NCBI GenBank assembly: GCA_002457435.1
Contig: NTLA01000008.1
Coordinates: 1 to 64,000 of the forward strand
From: Acidimicrobiales bacterium MED-G01
GTDB lineage: Bacteria > Actinomycetota > Acidimicrobiia > Acidimicrobiales > Poriferisodalaceae
Length of the DNA stretch: 64,000 bases
Direction of reading: 5' to 3'
Shown: positions 27,223 to 36,359 of the stretch, one piece after another
Numbering within the stretch: the first letter of the stretch is position 1
Layout: each line of letters begins with the position of its first letter
Notes under the pieces: generated by a model
The model's input: the letters and a program-made list of their open reading frames with translations, nothing else
Databases searched by the model: none
Told to the model about the DNA's origin: nothing
Translations under genes and position numbers: made by a program

Positions 27223-28833
27223 GTGAGCAGGTACGGAAACGGCATGGTCGTCGCAGCTCAACCGGAAGCTGTTGAAGCAGGCGTAGTGGTGTTGAGAGCC
27301 GGCGGTAACGCAGTTGATGCCGCTATTGCTTGCGGATTGGTAGCTGGTGTTGTTGATCCTCAAATGTGTGGAATCGCAGGCTTCGGGAACTTACAGGTCT
27401 ATTTGCCCGCAGAGGGAATCCATGAATGCATCGATTTCCATGCCAAATCGCCTCTGGGGACCAGAGCCGATCAGTGGGCTGACATCATCATTGGTGAAAC
27501 TAGAGATGGTTTTGGATTCGTTCTAGAAGGCAGCGTAAATGATGTCGGCTACCAATCAATAGCTGCACCGGGTTCGCTTAAGGCGTACTTCGAGGCGCAG
27601 ACGACCTGGGGAGTGAAAGATTGGACTGAAGTTGTATATCCGGCTGTCGAGTGGGCAGAAAAGGGGTTCGTGGTGCGTCCCCATGTTGCTGGCTGGTGGG
27701 CTGAGGGAGCAACAATGGGACGAGCGGACAACGTGGAACGTTTGAGGCAGTCAACGACGGGCCGCGACATCTACTTTCGACCCGATGGTTCGCTCAAGCG
27801 AGTAGGTGATCGTGTCGCGAACCCGGATCTGGCCAACACGTTGCGCCTCATTGCTGCTGAAGGTGCTGACGTGTTTTATACAGGCCAGTTAGCGAGCAGG
27901 ATCGCTGAAGATATGGAAGCCCACGGGGGAATGCTGAATGAGCGTGATCTTGCTGAATATCGAACTACCCGCAACAAGCCCATACAAACGACTTATCGGG
28001 GACTTGATGTAACGACAAATCATCCACCCGGTGGTGGTGTGATGGTCATAGAAATGCTCAACATTCTGGAAAATTTCGACTTGACATCGATGGGCCACAA
28101 CAGTGTTGAGTACGTCCGAACAGTTACTGAAGCCATGAAAAGAGCGACGTCGGACAAAGACAGCTTTGTTGGCGACCCAGGGCATTTTGACGTGCCATTG
28201 GACTGGTTGATTTCCAAAGATCATGCAAAAGAACATGCCGGAATGATTCGCTCGGGCCAACGTGCGAGTGTGGAACGCATGGCCTATGAACCTCGGGACA
28301 CCACTCATGTTTGTGTTGTTGATAAGGATGGGAATGCGGCTTCAATGACCCACTCCTTAGGTATGCCCTCGGGTGTGATTACCGATGGACTGGGGTTCAT
28401 GTACAACGGCTGCATGGCCGTGTTTGACCCTCGACCTGGGAACGCCGATTCTCTGGCACCAGGAAAGAGTCGCTTCAGTTCCCTTTGCCCGACGATGGTT
28501 TTTGATGAAGATCAACTGACCTATGTCGTAGGGGCCCCTGGGGGAACTCAGATAGCAATGGGAGTTACCCAGGTACTTTTGAACAGCATTGACTTCGATA
28601 TGAACATGCTTGAGGCTGTTTCGGCTCCACGGGTGTCGGGTACCAGCGACGCCATTGATGTGGCAAACGGAGTGCCGTGGTCGGTGACCGATGCATTAGA
28701 AGCAGAGGGATATGAGGTCATTCGAAGTCCCCAAACTCACGATTTTGCGTGGGTTCACGGGATAAGAATTAACGGTGAAGGGATTGATGGGGGAGCGGAC
28801 CCAGCAGCTGACGGGGTCGTACAAAGGGCTTAG
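27223..28833 (+). CDS. Gamma-glutamyltransferase-family (Ntn-hydrolase) protein
   Basis: 536 residues. N-terminal GNGMVVAAQPEAVEAGVVVLRAGGNAVDAAIA is typical of GGT. The autoprocessing nucleophile is the second Thr of DTTHVCVVDKDG (about residue 360), followed by NAASMTHSLG; GAPGGTQIAMG forms the oxyanion region. No signal peptide is visible, unlike periplasmic GGT, so it is probably cytosolic. The start was set at the GTG at 27223 because GGAGGT lies at 27213-27218; a TTG at 27211 is also in frame. Family members cleave gamma-glutamyl amides or, in acylase relatives, other amides, so glutathione is not proven as the substrate. Confidence 0.88.
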   Translation: MSRYGNGMVVAAQPEAVEAGVVVLRAGGNAVDAAIACGLVAGVVDPQMCGIAGFGNLQVYLPAEGIHECIDFHAKSPLGTRADQWADIIIGETRDGFGFVLEGSVNDVGYQSIAAPGSLKAYFEAQTTWGVKDWTEVVYPAVEWAEKGFVVRPHVAGWWAEGATMGRADNVERLRQSTTGRDIYFRPDGSLKRVGDRVANPDLANTLRLIAAEGADVFYTGQLASRIAEDMEAHGGMLNERDLAEYRTTRNKPIQTTYRGLDVTTNHPPGGGVMVIEMLNILENFDLTSMGHNSVEYVRTVTEAMKRATSDKDSFVGDPGHFDVPLDWLISKDHAKEHAGMIRSGQRASVERMAYEPRDTTHVCVVDKDGNAASMTHSLGMPSGVITDGLGFMYNGCMAVFDPRPGNADSLAPGKSRFSSLCPTMVFDEDQLTYVVGAPGGTQIAMGVTQVLLNSIDFDMNMLEAVSAPRVSGTSDAIDVANGVPWSVTDALEAEGYEVIRSPQTHDFAWVHGIRINGEGIDGGADPAADGVVQRA

Positions 28834-30008
28834 CTGCCGTTGCCCCAAGTAACCGGTACTGAGAGCGGCCCTCGAAACGCCCAGCCTCGGAACTCAACTG
28901 GCGGAGCACTGGGGTCCAGACGGAGTCGTTCTAGACGCTCAAAAATCCTTGGTAAAGCGACATCACCAACCAAGCTCCTTGAGGCAGCAGCTCCAGCACA
29001 AAAATGTGGTCCCGCTCCGAAGGTCAAGCCAGGGGTGGTGTCGCGCGTCACGTCGAAATCGTCGGGGTTGTTGAAGTAGCTTTCGTCGCGGTTAGCTGAA
29101 CTGAACATAAAGAAAACTCTTTCTTCGGGCGCAAACTCAACTCCGCTGTAGGAATGTTCTGTTGCTATTCGACGAGGCGACATTCCTATAGGGGCTATCC
29201 AACGGCAGTACTCTTCGAATACTTGTTGCCAAGAAACGTCTCCTGATGTCGCCAACTCAAGTTGATCGGGGTGCTGAAGTAGGGCCCAGATAGCGCCAGC
29301 GATGGCGTCACGAGGTTCATTTTGTCCACCAGAAATTGTTAATTTGATGTTGGCTCTCACCATTTCGTCTGGCATGCCAGCGTGCGTCATGACTGACAGC
29401 AAACTTGCATCAGGGTCTCGTTGAATCTCAGGCAGACGTTCATCGATAGCGTGATCGATGGCTTTCGTCGCGGATATGCAACGTGCCTCGATATCAGGAT
29501 CTCCTGTGTAGTTTGCTACACCATCGATCATTGCCTGGCTCCAGGAATCAAGATCTTCAAATTTGACCTGAGTCAGTCCAGTTATGGCCTTTAGAGCTTC
29601 TCCACTCGTAGCCGTCGCGTAATCCGGAACCAGATCAGTTGACCCTGATGGAGCGAATCGATCCAAGATGGTGTTCGTCAGTTTCACAAATAGTCCAGCC
29701 CAAATTTGTTCGACCTTACGTGGTGAGATAGTTGGGTAGTAAACGAAACGCTCTTTTCTGTGTTCCTCCCCATCTTTTCGCATCATGTTGCGTCCCATGA
29801 GGACATTCATCAATCCGCCTGGTTGATCAGAGGAGAAGACGCTTACGTTCTTTTCGCACGTGTGGATGTCATCTCGACGGGTGATGAGCGTTGCGCCGAT
29901 CTCTGGAACGTAACAAATGGGCGCGGAATCACGCATTTCGGCCAGAATTGGGTATGGGTCTTGCCAAAAAGCGACAGGATCGACATTTATGACCGGAGCA
30001 GACGACAT
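28830..30008 (-). CDS. Cytochrome P450
   Basis: Soluble haem monooxygenase, 392 residues. The haem-thiolate loop is FGAGPHFCAGAAA (Cys near residue 348); the K-helix ExxR is in FEEYCRW; the I-helix region reads ISGGQNEPRDA where AGxET is usual. This variant lacks the typical acidic-alcohol pair and has Glu-Pro, as in several actinobacterial families. No ferredoxin or ferredoxin reductase is nearby, so electrons must come from elsewhere. It is convergent with and overlaps the GGT gene by four bases, and is divergent from an amidase by only 14 bases. Confidence 0.95.
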   Translation of the reverse strand: MSSAPVINVDPVAFWQDPYPILAEMRDSAPICYVPEIGATLITRRDDIHTCEKNVSVFSSDQPGGLMNVLMGRNMMRKDGEEHRKERFVYYPTISPRKVEQIWAGLFVKLTNTILDRFAPSGSTDLVPDYATATSGEALKAITGLTQVKFEDLDSWSQAMIDGVANYTGDPDIEARCISATKAIDHAIDERLPEIQRDPDASLLSVMTHAGMPDEMVRANIKLTISGGQNEPRDAIAGAIWALLQHPDQLELATSGDVSWQQVFEEYCRWIAPIGMSPRRIATEHSYSGVEFAPEERVFFMFSSANRDESYFNNPDDFDVTRDTTPGLTFGAGPHFCAGAAASRSLVGDVALPRIFERLERLRLDPSAPPVEFRGWAFRGPLSVPVTWGNGS

Positions 30009-30022
30009 TCAACCAGCATTGC

Positions 30023-31423
30023 ATGAATATCAAGGTCAATGAGACGCAGCTATTAGATACCAGAGGTAGAACAACAGTGAGCTATTCAGTAGTCGAACTA
30101 GACAAAAAATACGCCGACGGGTCCCTTACCCCTAAGCAAGTGATTGGCGAATGCCTTGATTCCATTGAGGCGCTGGACCCGGTGGTAGGGGCCTGGCAAG
30201 CGGTTTATGCCGAGGAAGCTCGAGCCGCAGCGGAAATCGCTACTGCTGACATCGCTTCGGGAAGACGAAAAGGACCATTTCACGGGGTGCCCTTCGCTTT
30301 GAAGGACATCGTTGAGGTTGAAGGCAAGCTCACAGCTGCTGGTTGTGCTGAATGGAAAGATCGTCGGTCAGTTGTGACTGCAGAAGTTGCGAAGCGGTTA
30401 ATTGATTCGGGAGGAATCCTTGTAGGGAAAACGAAGACGGTGGAATTCGCTTTTGGTGGGTGGGGCACGAATCAAAGGATGGGCACTCCACATAACCCAT
30501 GGGATGAGGACGTCGCTCGAGTGCCGGGGGGTTCGTCTAGCGGTTCCGGTGCTGCAGTAGCTTCGGGGATGGTTCCCTGCGCAATTGGTACAGACACCGG
30601 TGGCTCTGTTCGCCTACCTGCAGCCTTTTGCGGGATCGTGGGTCTTAAAACTACGGAAGGCTTGTTGCCCACTGAGGGGATCGTTCCTCTCTCGCACACC
30701 TTAGATACACCCGGCCCAATTGCCCGATCGGTGGCCGATGCGGCGCTCATGTATGACGCTATGTCGACAGAGAAGTTGAATGTGGATCTATCGGCAGGAA
30801 TTCCTGGAATCCGGATTGGTTCCTTGTCCGATGCAGAACGCGTAGGCGTAGACCCTGAACAACTTGACGCCTATGACCGTTCGTTGGACCAACTGGCCGA
30901 CCTCGGCGCAGACATCGTCCAGTTCCAGCCCACTAAAACATTCGAAGAAATGAAGGAAGCAGCAGCGGTGATACTTACTGCTGAGGGTTATTTCCACCAC
31001 GGCGCGCTTATGGATGACCCGGAGTCTTTGGTGGATGAGAATGTGAGATCGCGTTTCGTGGCGGGCGCAGCTATTTCTTCCGCGCAATATGTGGGAGCGT
31101 TGCTGCAACGCGACAGCGATCGCCGAAGCTTCTCCTTGGCGATTCAGAACATTGATGCACTCGTGATGCCAACCACGCCAATGTTGCCACTACCGGTATC
31201 AGAAGCTGACGAACAGTCGACCCCTGCTCGGTTCACCCGAGCAATCAACTATTTGTCGATGTGTGCGACATCGGTCCCTTCAGGAGTTTCGAGTCAAGGC
31301 CTTCCCACCTCGTTACAAGTTGCTTGCGTCGGTGGGAATGAGAGCGTTTGTTTACAGATCTCGGCCGCTTATGAGCGAGTGCGGGGCGATATGCCTATGC
31401 CCCCTTTATTCGTCAAGCCCTGA
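30023..31423 (+). CDS. Amidase (amidase-signature family)
   Basis: 466 residues. The Ser-cisSer-Lys triad is visible: Lys in FALKDIVEVEG, cis-Ser and nucleophile in GGSSSGSGAAVASG and GTDTGGSVRLPAAFCG. Hydrolyses C-N amide bonds; the family includes GatA-like, fatty-acid amide and arylamide hydrolases, and substrate is unknown. The start is uncertain: ATG 30023 has no ribosome site, and a GTG at 30077 is a fair alternative. A cupin protein follows after 25 bases, probably in the same transcript. Confidence 0.9.
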   Translation: MNIKVNETQLLDTRGRTTVSYSVVELDKKYADGSLTPKQVIGECLDSIEALDPVVGAWQAVYAEEARAAAEIATADIASGRRKGPFHGVPFALKDIVEVEGKLTAAGCAEWKDRRSVVTAEVAKRLIDSGGILVGKTKTVEFAFGGWGTNQRMGTPHNPWDEDVARVPGGSSSGSGAAVASGMVPCAIGTDTGGSVRLPAAFCGIVGLKTTEGLLPTEGIVPLSHTLDTPGPIARSVADAALMYDAMSTEKLNVDLSAGIPGIRIGSLSDAERVGVDPEQLDAYDRSLDQLADLGADIVQFQPTKTFEEMKEAAAVILTAEGYFHHGALMDDPESLVDENVRSRFVAGAAISSAQYVGALLQRDSDRRSFSLAIQNIDALVMPTTPMLPLPVSEADEQSTPARFTRAINYLSMCATSVPSGVSSQGLPTSLQVACVGGNESVCLQISAAYERVRGDMPMPPLFVKP

Positions 31424-31448
31424 TTGAGGTCAACGAAAGGAACCCAAG

Positions 31449-31820
31449 ATGCAACTTGTGTGGATACGGACCGAGAATGGAAAGACGATCATCGAGGATC
31501 TCGAGATCCCTTCCAGCAAAGAAATTCGTGGTTACGAGACCCCGGTTTTGCCGATTCAGGGAGCCATATTCAGAACCGCTCAACCCCAGGTAGATATGGG
31601 TTATCACAATGCGCCGCGGCGACAAATAGTGGTCCCTTTGGAGGGTGAGGTGGAGATCGAAACAGGAGACGGGGACGTTCGGCTGATTACCGCCGGAATG
31701 GCGTTGCTTGCAGACGATCTTTCCGGCCAAGGTCACAAATCATCTTTTCGTCCCGAAAACGGGATGACCTTGTTTCTGTTGCTGCCCGATGATCTCGACC
31801 CAAGAGAGTGGAGGAACTAA
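31449..31820 (+). CDS. Cupin-fold small protein
   Basis: 123-residue protein with an AAAGGA Shine-Dalgarno. The segment YHNAPRRQIVVPLEGEV followed by GDGDVRLITAGMALLADDL and GQGHKS has the spacing of cupin motif 1 and 2: H in the first motif, G-D-G turn, P/A-G-x near the second, and a closing H. It resembles actinobacterial proteins of unknown function that bind a metal or small ligand. Follows the amidase by 25 bases and is convergent with AlaX, with a nine-base gap. Confidence 0.7.
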   Translation: MQLVWIRTENGKTIIEDLEIPSSKEIRGYETPVLPIQGAIFRTAQPQVDMGYHNAPRRQIVVPLEGEVEIETGDGDVRLITAGMALLADDLSGQGHKSSFRPENGMTLFLLLPDDLDPREWRN

Positions 31821-31829
31821 CAAGCACCG

Positions 31830-32543
31830 TTAGTTTTCGTGCAGGACGAATCTAATGCGTTTGAATCCGCGGCCCTTTGACTCCGTTTTTGTTATTTCGA
31901 TGCGACCCACTTGACTGGTGGAAGCTACGTGTGTCCCCCCGTCTGCCTGTTTATCCAGGCCGACAATGTCGACGACCCGAATTTCGTCCACCGTCTCAGG
32001 GATGAGGTTGACCTTTGTTCGGATCAAATCCCTGTCCAAAACGGCTTCCGAACGTTGCAGGAACGAAACGGTAACTGGCCGGTCGGCAGCTATTTCGGCG
32101 TTGCAAAGCTCTTCGATCTGCCCGGCGAATCCTTGAGGGAACTCATCCAGTTCGAAGTCCATTCGGCCAGAGAGCGCGGCCATGTTTCCTCCTGTCACCA
32201 CCTTTTGCCAGCGCTGCCACATGACACCGCAAAGAATGTGCATTGCTGTGTGGGTGCGCATCATCTGGTGGCGACGGACCTGATCAATGAAACCCATTAC
32301 TACTGTCCCTGGTTGGGGTAGATCGCCACCGAGTTGATGCCATACCTGCCCATCAATGGTTTTAACGTCCTCGACGGAACTTTCAATACCGTCCCACTTG
32401 AGTAATCCTGTGTCATGAGGTTGACCGCCACCCGTCACGTAAAAAGCGGTTCGGTCTAATTCGACACGATTTTCTTCTATCGATTGAACCGTCGCGTCGA
32501 AACTTTCTATCGAGACGTCTGCTAGATAGAGCTTTTCAGTCAC
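31830..32543 (-). CDS. Alanyl-tRNA editing protein AlaX-type
   Basis: Free-standing relative of the alanyl-tRNA synthetase editing domain, expected to hydrolyse Ser- or Gly-tRNA(Ala). From the GTG at 32543 it has 237 residues; the open frame extends to 32594 inside the next gene. TAFYVTGGGQPHDTG is the family's N-terminal motif, RTHTAMHILCG supplies HxxxH zinc ligands and DGGTHVAST the C-terminal ligand region. The residue where many family members have Cys (CGGTH) is Asp here, so one ligand may differ. Co-directional with and seven bases from an enoyl-CoA hydratase. Confidence 0.85.
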   Translation of the reverse strand: MTEKLYLADVSIESFDATVQSIEENRVELDRTAFYVTGGGQPHDTGLLKWDGIESSVEDVKTIDGQVWHQLGGDLPQPGTVVMGFIDQVRRHQMMRTHTAMHILCGVMWQRWQKVVTGGNMAALSGRMDFELDEFPQGFAGQIEELCNAEIAADRPVTVSFLQRSEAVLDRDLIRTKVNLIPETVDEIRVVDIVGLDKQADGGTHVASTSQVGRIEITKTESKGRGFKRIRFVLHEN

Positions 32544-32550
32544 TCGAGAT

Positions 32551-33327
32551 TTACCTGCCTTTCCACTGCGGCTGTCGCTTCTCGGCAAATGCACGAGTGC
32601 CTTCGACGCTGTCTTCGGTGCTAGCTAGTAGCCGAAATAGATGCTGCTCTAAACGTAAACCATCCTCCAACGGCATACTCATCCCTTGAATAGCGGCTTG
32701 TTTTATTGCACGCACTGCAAGCGGACCCGATGCCAAAAGCTTCTCCGCCATCGCCTGAGCCGTAGGCATTAGTTCCTCGAAAGACACGACCTTGTTAACC
32801 AGGCCGAGTCTGTGGGCTTCTTCGGCATCGATACGCTCGCCGCTATACAGCATCCACAATGCGTGGCTTAGTGGAATGGAACGAGGGAGTCTTTGAGTTC
32901 CACCCCCACCAGGCAGCAAACCTAATAGCACCTCACCAAGACCGAATTGGGCATTCGTGGACGCGATTCGGATGTCGCAGCCTAAAGCTTGTTCCAGGCC
33001 GCCACCATTGCAGTGGCCGTTAATTGCTGCAATTACAGGTTTCCAGATTTCCAGTCCTCGCATCAGGTCACCCCGGCCCGCTGCAGCAAAGCTGTCTGCG
33101 GGTTCAGGTACTGAATTGAAGTTCTGTTTGATGTCACTTCCTGCACAGAATGCTTTGTCTCCGGCCCCGGTCAATATTGCTACCCACGCCTCGTCATTGT
33201 GAGCGAAGTCAGTCCACACCTCTGCCAAGCGATCGTAGGTTGGTTGATCACAGGCGTTGTACGCCTCAGGTCGATTAATCGTGACGTAGGCGATGCGATC
33301 TTTGATTTCGTAAATGACGCTTTCCAT
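32551..33327 (-). CDS. Enoyl-CoA hydratase
   Basis: 258 residues, the most canonical crotonase in the window. First oxyanion block GAGDKAFCAGSDIKQN, second INGHCNGGGLEQALGCDIRIA, then FGLGEVLLGLLPGGGGTQRLPR with the catalytic Glu in the GEV position and the PGGGGTQRL hallmark of ECH1-type hydratases. Ends with AFAEKRQPQWKGR. Likely hydrates a trans-2-enoyl-CoA in beta-oxidation or a related pathway. It is upstream of AlaX on the same strand, and divergent from the ROK kinase across about 170 bases. Confidence 0.92.
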   Translation of the reverse strand: MESVIYEIKDRIAYVTINRPEAYNACDQPTYDRLAEVWTDFAHNDEAWVAILTGAGDKAFCAGSDIKQNFNSVPEPADSFAAAGRGDLMRGLEIWKPVIAAINGHCNGGGLEQALGCDIRIASTNAQFGLGEVLLGLLPGGGGTQRLPRSIPLSHALWMLYSGERIDAEEAHRLGLVNKVVSFEELMPTAQAMAEKLLASGPLAVRAIKQAAIQGMSMPLEDGLRLEQHLFRLLASTEDSVEGTRAFAEKRQPQWKGR

Positions 33328-33497
33328 GTCGAACCTTTCGTCGATGAGTGATTATCTTTGCAGCACTGAGAACTTGCTGCCGCGTAAAGGCATCGAATTG
33401 AGATCAGAGCGTTGAAATTATCGCTTTTGGATGGCGTCAGATAAGAAGACTCAGATTGTGTTGGTGCTTTAGCGCTTGAAATCCTATTTTGTTGCAC

Positions 33498-34460
33498 ATG
33501 CAACCTGCCGTTACCCGGGCCCTCATCGGAATTGACATCGGAGGAACTAAAACCCTCGGCGTTGCGTTGAGCGACACAGGAGAGGTGCTCGGGAAGATCT
33601 GGGAACCGACCCGAGCAGGCGTTGATATCGCTAGCCACGCGGTCGAGATGTACCACGCCTTACGGGAACAGGTGACCGGGTCGGGGGTCACCATTTCTTC
33701 GTTAGGTATTGGAATCGCGGGCTTGGTTGATGTGGGCGGACGACTGCATCGAGCACCCAATTTGGTCGATGCGGATGGACTTGAAATCTGTCAATTGGTG
33801 GAACCAGAAGTCGATGTACCGGTCCATGTGGACAACGACGTTAATTGTGCTGCCCTGGCCGAAATTGAGAGTGGGGCGGCCGTGGGAGCCCCAAACGCGT
33901 TATTAGTGACACTCGGTACTGGTATTGGAGGTGCGCTAATTGTTGAAGGAGGGGTTCACAGAGGTGCTTTCGGAATGGCCGGCGAACCAGGTCACATGGT
34001 GATTGAACCCAATGGGCTGTTGTGCGCTTGTGGCATGAAGGGGTGTTGGGAGGCCTACGGCTCTGCTACGGGACTGCGTAATCTAGCCATTAGGCGAGCC
34101 AAAGACGGTGACCTAGAAGAGATCAGTGATGCAATACAAGGAGACTTTGAGCAAATCAGGAGCGAGGACGTTACCCGAACAGCAAATCAAGGTGACGAGC
34201 AATCGCTCGCAGTAGTCGATGAATTTGCTCGATGGGTTGCACTTGGATTAGCTAATTGTGCTGCTTTGCTTGACCCGGAACTTATTATTGTCGGCGGTGG
34301 ACTAACCAGTGATTGGCATCTTTTTGGACAAAAAGTTGAGGACTCATTCCGTGAGCTGCTGGTTGCGTCGGGCCAACGGAGCCTCATTCCTGTCAAGCCG
34401 GCAGAAAATGGTGAGGAGGCCGGAGCGTTGGGAGCGTGTCTGTTGGGGAGAACGTCATGA
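33498..34460 (+). CDS. ROK-family sugar kinase (glucokinase-like)
   Basis: 320 residues. N-terminal phosphate loop GIDIGGTKTLGV, sugar-binding DNDVNCAALAE and GTGIGGALIVEG, and the zinc motif CACGMKGCWEAYGS (C-x-C-G-x-x-G-C-W-E) identify a ROK protein. No DNA-binding domain precedes it, so it is a kinase rather than a NagC/XylR-type repressor. Probable substrate is glucose or another hexose. I chose the ATG at 33498 over TTGs at 33489/33492; no Shine-Dalgarno is visible, which would suit a leaderless transcript. It overlaps the thioesterase gene by four bases (ATGA). Confidence 0.9.
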   Translation: MQPAVTRALIGIDIGGTKTLGVALSDTGEVLGKIWEPTRAGVDIASHAVEMYHALREQVTGSGVTISSLGIGIAGLVDVGGRLHRAPNLVDADGLEICQLVEPEVDVPVHVDNDVNCAALAEIESGAAVGAPNALLVTLGTGIGGALIVEGGVHRGAFGMAGEPGHMVIEPNGLLCACGMKGCWEAYGSATGLRNLAIRRAKDGDLEEISDAIQGDFEQIRSEDVTRTANQGDEQSLAVVDEFARWVALGLANCAALLDPELIIVGGGLTSDWHLFGQKVEDSFRELLVASGQRSLIPVKPAENGEEAGALGACLLGRTS

Positions 34461-34921
34461 CTGAGAACAAAATCGAGAAGCTACTCAAATGGCGAGACAA
34501 TGTGCCCCCGGGGCGACTCGTAAACCCTGGAGTCCCACCATTTGATTTACTCAACGCGTCTGAATGGTCCGTAATCGACGAATCACCGGGGAAACTTGAA
34601 TTGATGTGTGAACTTCCCGAAGAAACGCTTAACCCAGCAGGACAGCTCTTTGGCGGGTTTACCGCCGCTTATGTGGATATCGCCTGCCTCTATGCGGCGC
34701 AAAGCGACGTAGGAGAAACCCCGGGTTTTCAATCGACCATCAATATGCGAGTCGATTACTTCGAAGCCATTACCCAGAGCCCGTTTCGTATCACCGGTGA
34801 AGTTATTCATCGTCGGGGAGAAACGCGTCTCGTTGAATGCAAGATGTACCAAGGAGAGATACTTGCCGTCTATGCAATCACAACAATGAGGCACCAGCCG
34901 CTCTCACAGGTGTTGGGATAG
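34457..34921 (+). CDS. Hotdog-fold (PaaI-type) thioesterase
   Basis: 154 residues from the ATG at 34457, overlapping the ROK stop. NPAGQLFGGFTAAYVDIACLYAA carries the hotdog helix with G-G and an Asp in place for catalysis, and RVDYFEAI and FRITGEVIHRRG are the typical following strands. Such enzymes hydrolyse acyl- or aryl-CoA thioesters. Its coupling to a sugar kinase suggests shared expression only; no pathway link is evident. Confidence 0.85.
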   Translation: MTENKIEKLLKWRDNVPPGRLVNPGVPPFDLLNASEWSVIDESPGKLELMCELPEETLNPAGQLFGGFTAAYVDIACLYAAQSDVGETPGFQSTINMRVDYFEAITQSPFRITGEVIHRRGETRLVECKMYQGEILAVYAITTMRHQPLSQVLG

Positions 34922-35024
34922 TGCTGCTAGAGACCCAAAAGGCGACTTTCTAACTGTGTCGGCGACATCTATAAGGATGAGGGGCCAATCCAAGCCCAGC
35001 CCAATCGACCGAAAGGGTCATGGA

Positions 35025-35570
35025 ATGAAAAGGTTTTTCATCGGAAGCCTTGTACTGATTTTCTTCACGGCATGTTCTTCTGCATCAAACACGGAACTCG
35101 AGGCAGGGGATGGTCGGCCCACGACAACGACGTCCGGCTACGCAATAGAAGATGAACCGGAGCCGACGGAATCAACGACAGTTTCGAAACCACCTGAATT
35201 GGTGCGACTTGAAGACGCCTGGGATTTCGCTGCATCTAGACCCGGGACTGATATAGGCCAAGTCTTCCAATTGTTTCGTCTTAAACAATCTTTAGGCCCA
35301 AAGAACCTCGCTTGTTACGACCTCGAGTCTGGCGATGTCTGCGAACAGATCGTCGAGGCGATCAATGTCGTCGGGCTAACCGAACAGCAATTGACGGTGC
35401 TTTTAGATTCGTTGGAACTTCCGCATCGCGTCGTTGAACGAGATTGTGAGCCATTGATGATTACCGAAGAGTTCGTGGCTGGTCGAGTCAACTTTTCGGT
35501 TTTTGAAGGTGTCGTTACCGGTTGGGCCTCAGAAGGAGGGCAAAGTTTTCGTGATAATGGAAGCTGTTGA
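35025..35570 (+). CDS. Putative lipoprotein of unknown function
   Basis: The frame opens at 34956, but the ATG at 35025 gives a proper lipoprotein signal: Lys-Arg, a hydrophobic stretch and lipobox FFTAC, then a low-complexity Thr/Ser/Glu/Pro linker (about residues 33-60). The rest, about 120 residues, contains four Cys (CYDLESGDVCEQI, RDCEP and the C-terminal Cys), possibly forming disulfides outside the cell. I do not recognise the family. Total length 181 residues. No neighbouring gene explains it. Confidence 0.75.
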   Translation: MKRFFIGSLVLIFFTACSSASNTELEAGDGRPTTTTSGYAIEDEPEPTESTTVSKPPELVRLEDAWDFAASRPGTDIGQVFQLFRLKQSLGPKNLACYDLESGDVCEQIVEAINVVGLTEQQLTVLLDSLELPHRVVERDCEPLMITEEFVAGRVNFSVFEGVVTGWASEGGQSFRDNGSC

Positions 35571-35611
35571 CGACAACGCTTCCCGGTTCATCACAAACTG
35601 CTAGCAATCTG

Positions 35612-35634
35612 TCGGTTTCATTTCCAAAAACCGA
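35612..35634 (+). terminator. Hairpin downstream of the lipoprotein gene
   Basis: TCGGTTT (35612-35618) and AAACCGA (35628-35634) form a perfect 7-bp stem with a nine-base loop, about 40 bases after the lipoprotein stop. No T tract follows on the plus strand. Possible weak terminator. The rest of the 35571-35871 gap holds a second imperfect dyad (GGGAAG 35697-35702 with CTTCCC 35717-35722) and the small open frame described next. Confidence 0.35.
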
Positions 35635-35756
35635 GGGATGGCGCAGTTCAGCTCCGTTTTCTGGAACGCGGGGAACCAAAACATGCATCCACCGCTGGGA
35701 AGGTAACAGCGACCAGCTTCCCGATTGAGTCGTCTGTTGCAGATAGATTTCTAAAT

Positions 35757-35882
35757 ATGGAACTCGTTGATCCGAAGATCACCCCTCGGGTGATGACCCA
35801 TGAGGAAGCAAGCGCTTGGGTTTGGGAATTTCGTAGCTTCTACCGCCAACGTTCCAGCGGAAACTTAGAACCTAAGCGTTAA
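35757..35882 (+). CDS. Possible 41-residue protein
   Basis: A short frame ATG to TAA encoding 41 residues, with a charged, aromatic-rich core (HEEASAWVWEFRSFYRQR). It fills part of an otherwise gene-free 300-base gap. No Shine-Dalgarno is clear, and no family is recognised. The last 11 bases overlap the convergent membrane-protein gene. Its composition looks protein-like, but it could be chance. Confidence 0.35.
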   Translation: MELVDPKITPRVMTHEEASAWVWEFRSFYRQRSSGNLEPKR

Positions 35883-36231
35883 TCACGATGACGAGCATCA
35901 CTGAGCTACCGAGCATCGCTGCCGCATTGAGGATCAAATAAACAGGGAACGGGGCTTTGGAGAACTGCTTACCAAACGTTGTTGACGCCAGAGCATCATC
36001 CATGTCAGATCTCATTGCAGCAATATCCATAATCGCTCCATGGGAACCGAACCACAGAAATAATCCGACCACGGCGACCGTTATCGATAGCGCCAGCTCA
36101 GCATTGTCACTTAATGAACCCCACGAAATGGCTAAAGCTATTCCGACGATCATCAACACGAGACACTTGACACACACCCACAGCATCTCCGCTCGGTGTT
36201 CAATCCAACTACGAAGCTCACTTTGCTCCAT
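35872..36231 (-). CDS. Small integral membrane protein
   Basis: 119 residues with three hydrophobic segments: about 17-37 (WVCVKCLVLMIVGIALAIS), 47-66 (ALSITVAVVGLFLWFGSHG) and 97-118 (VYLILNAAAMLGSSVMLVIVI). A charged stretch MRSDMDDALASTTFGKQFSK lies before the last one. The ATG follows GGAGAT at a good distance. Family unknown; it could be a small envelope or stress protein. No partner gene is adjacent. Confidence 0.68.
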   Translation of the reverse strand: MEQSELRSWIEHRAEMLWVCVKCLVLMIVGIALAISWGSLSDNAELALSITVAVVGLFLWFGSHGAIMDIAAMRSDMDDALASTTFGKQFSKAPFPVYLILNAAAMLGSSVMLVIVINA

Positions 36232-36359
36232 GACATCTCCAATGCTCTGCCGGTTTCCCGGTTTCCGTCAAGGTCGACTGTAGACCGTCTTCGCGAAACC
36301 TCTGGACACGCGCATGTATTTACGGTGAGAAGGTCTGAGCCCGTTGGGAAGATTCCTTC

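Noticed and set aside
33180-33656. 158-residue minus-strand frame between ECH and ROK kinase
   Set aside because: Crosses the ROK start and the ECH start; low-complexity shadow with no homology pattern.
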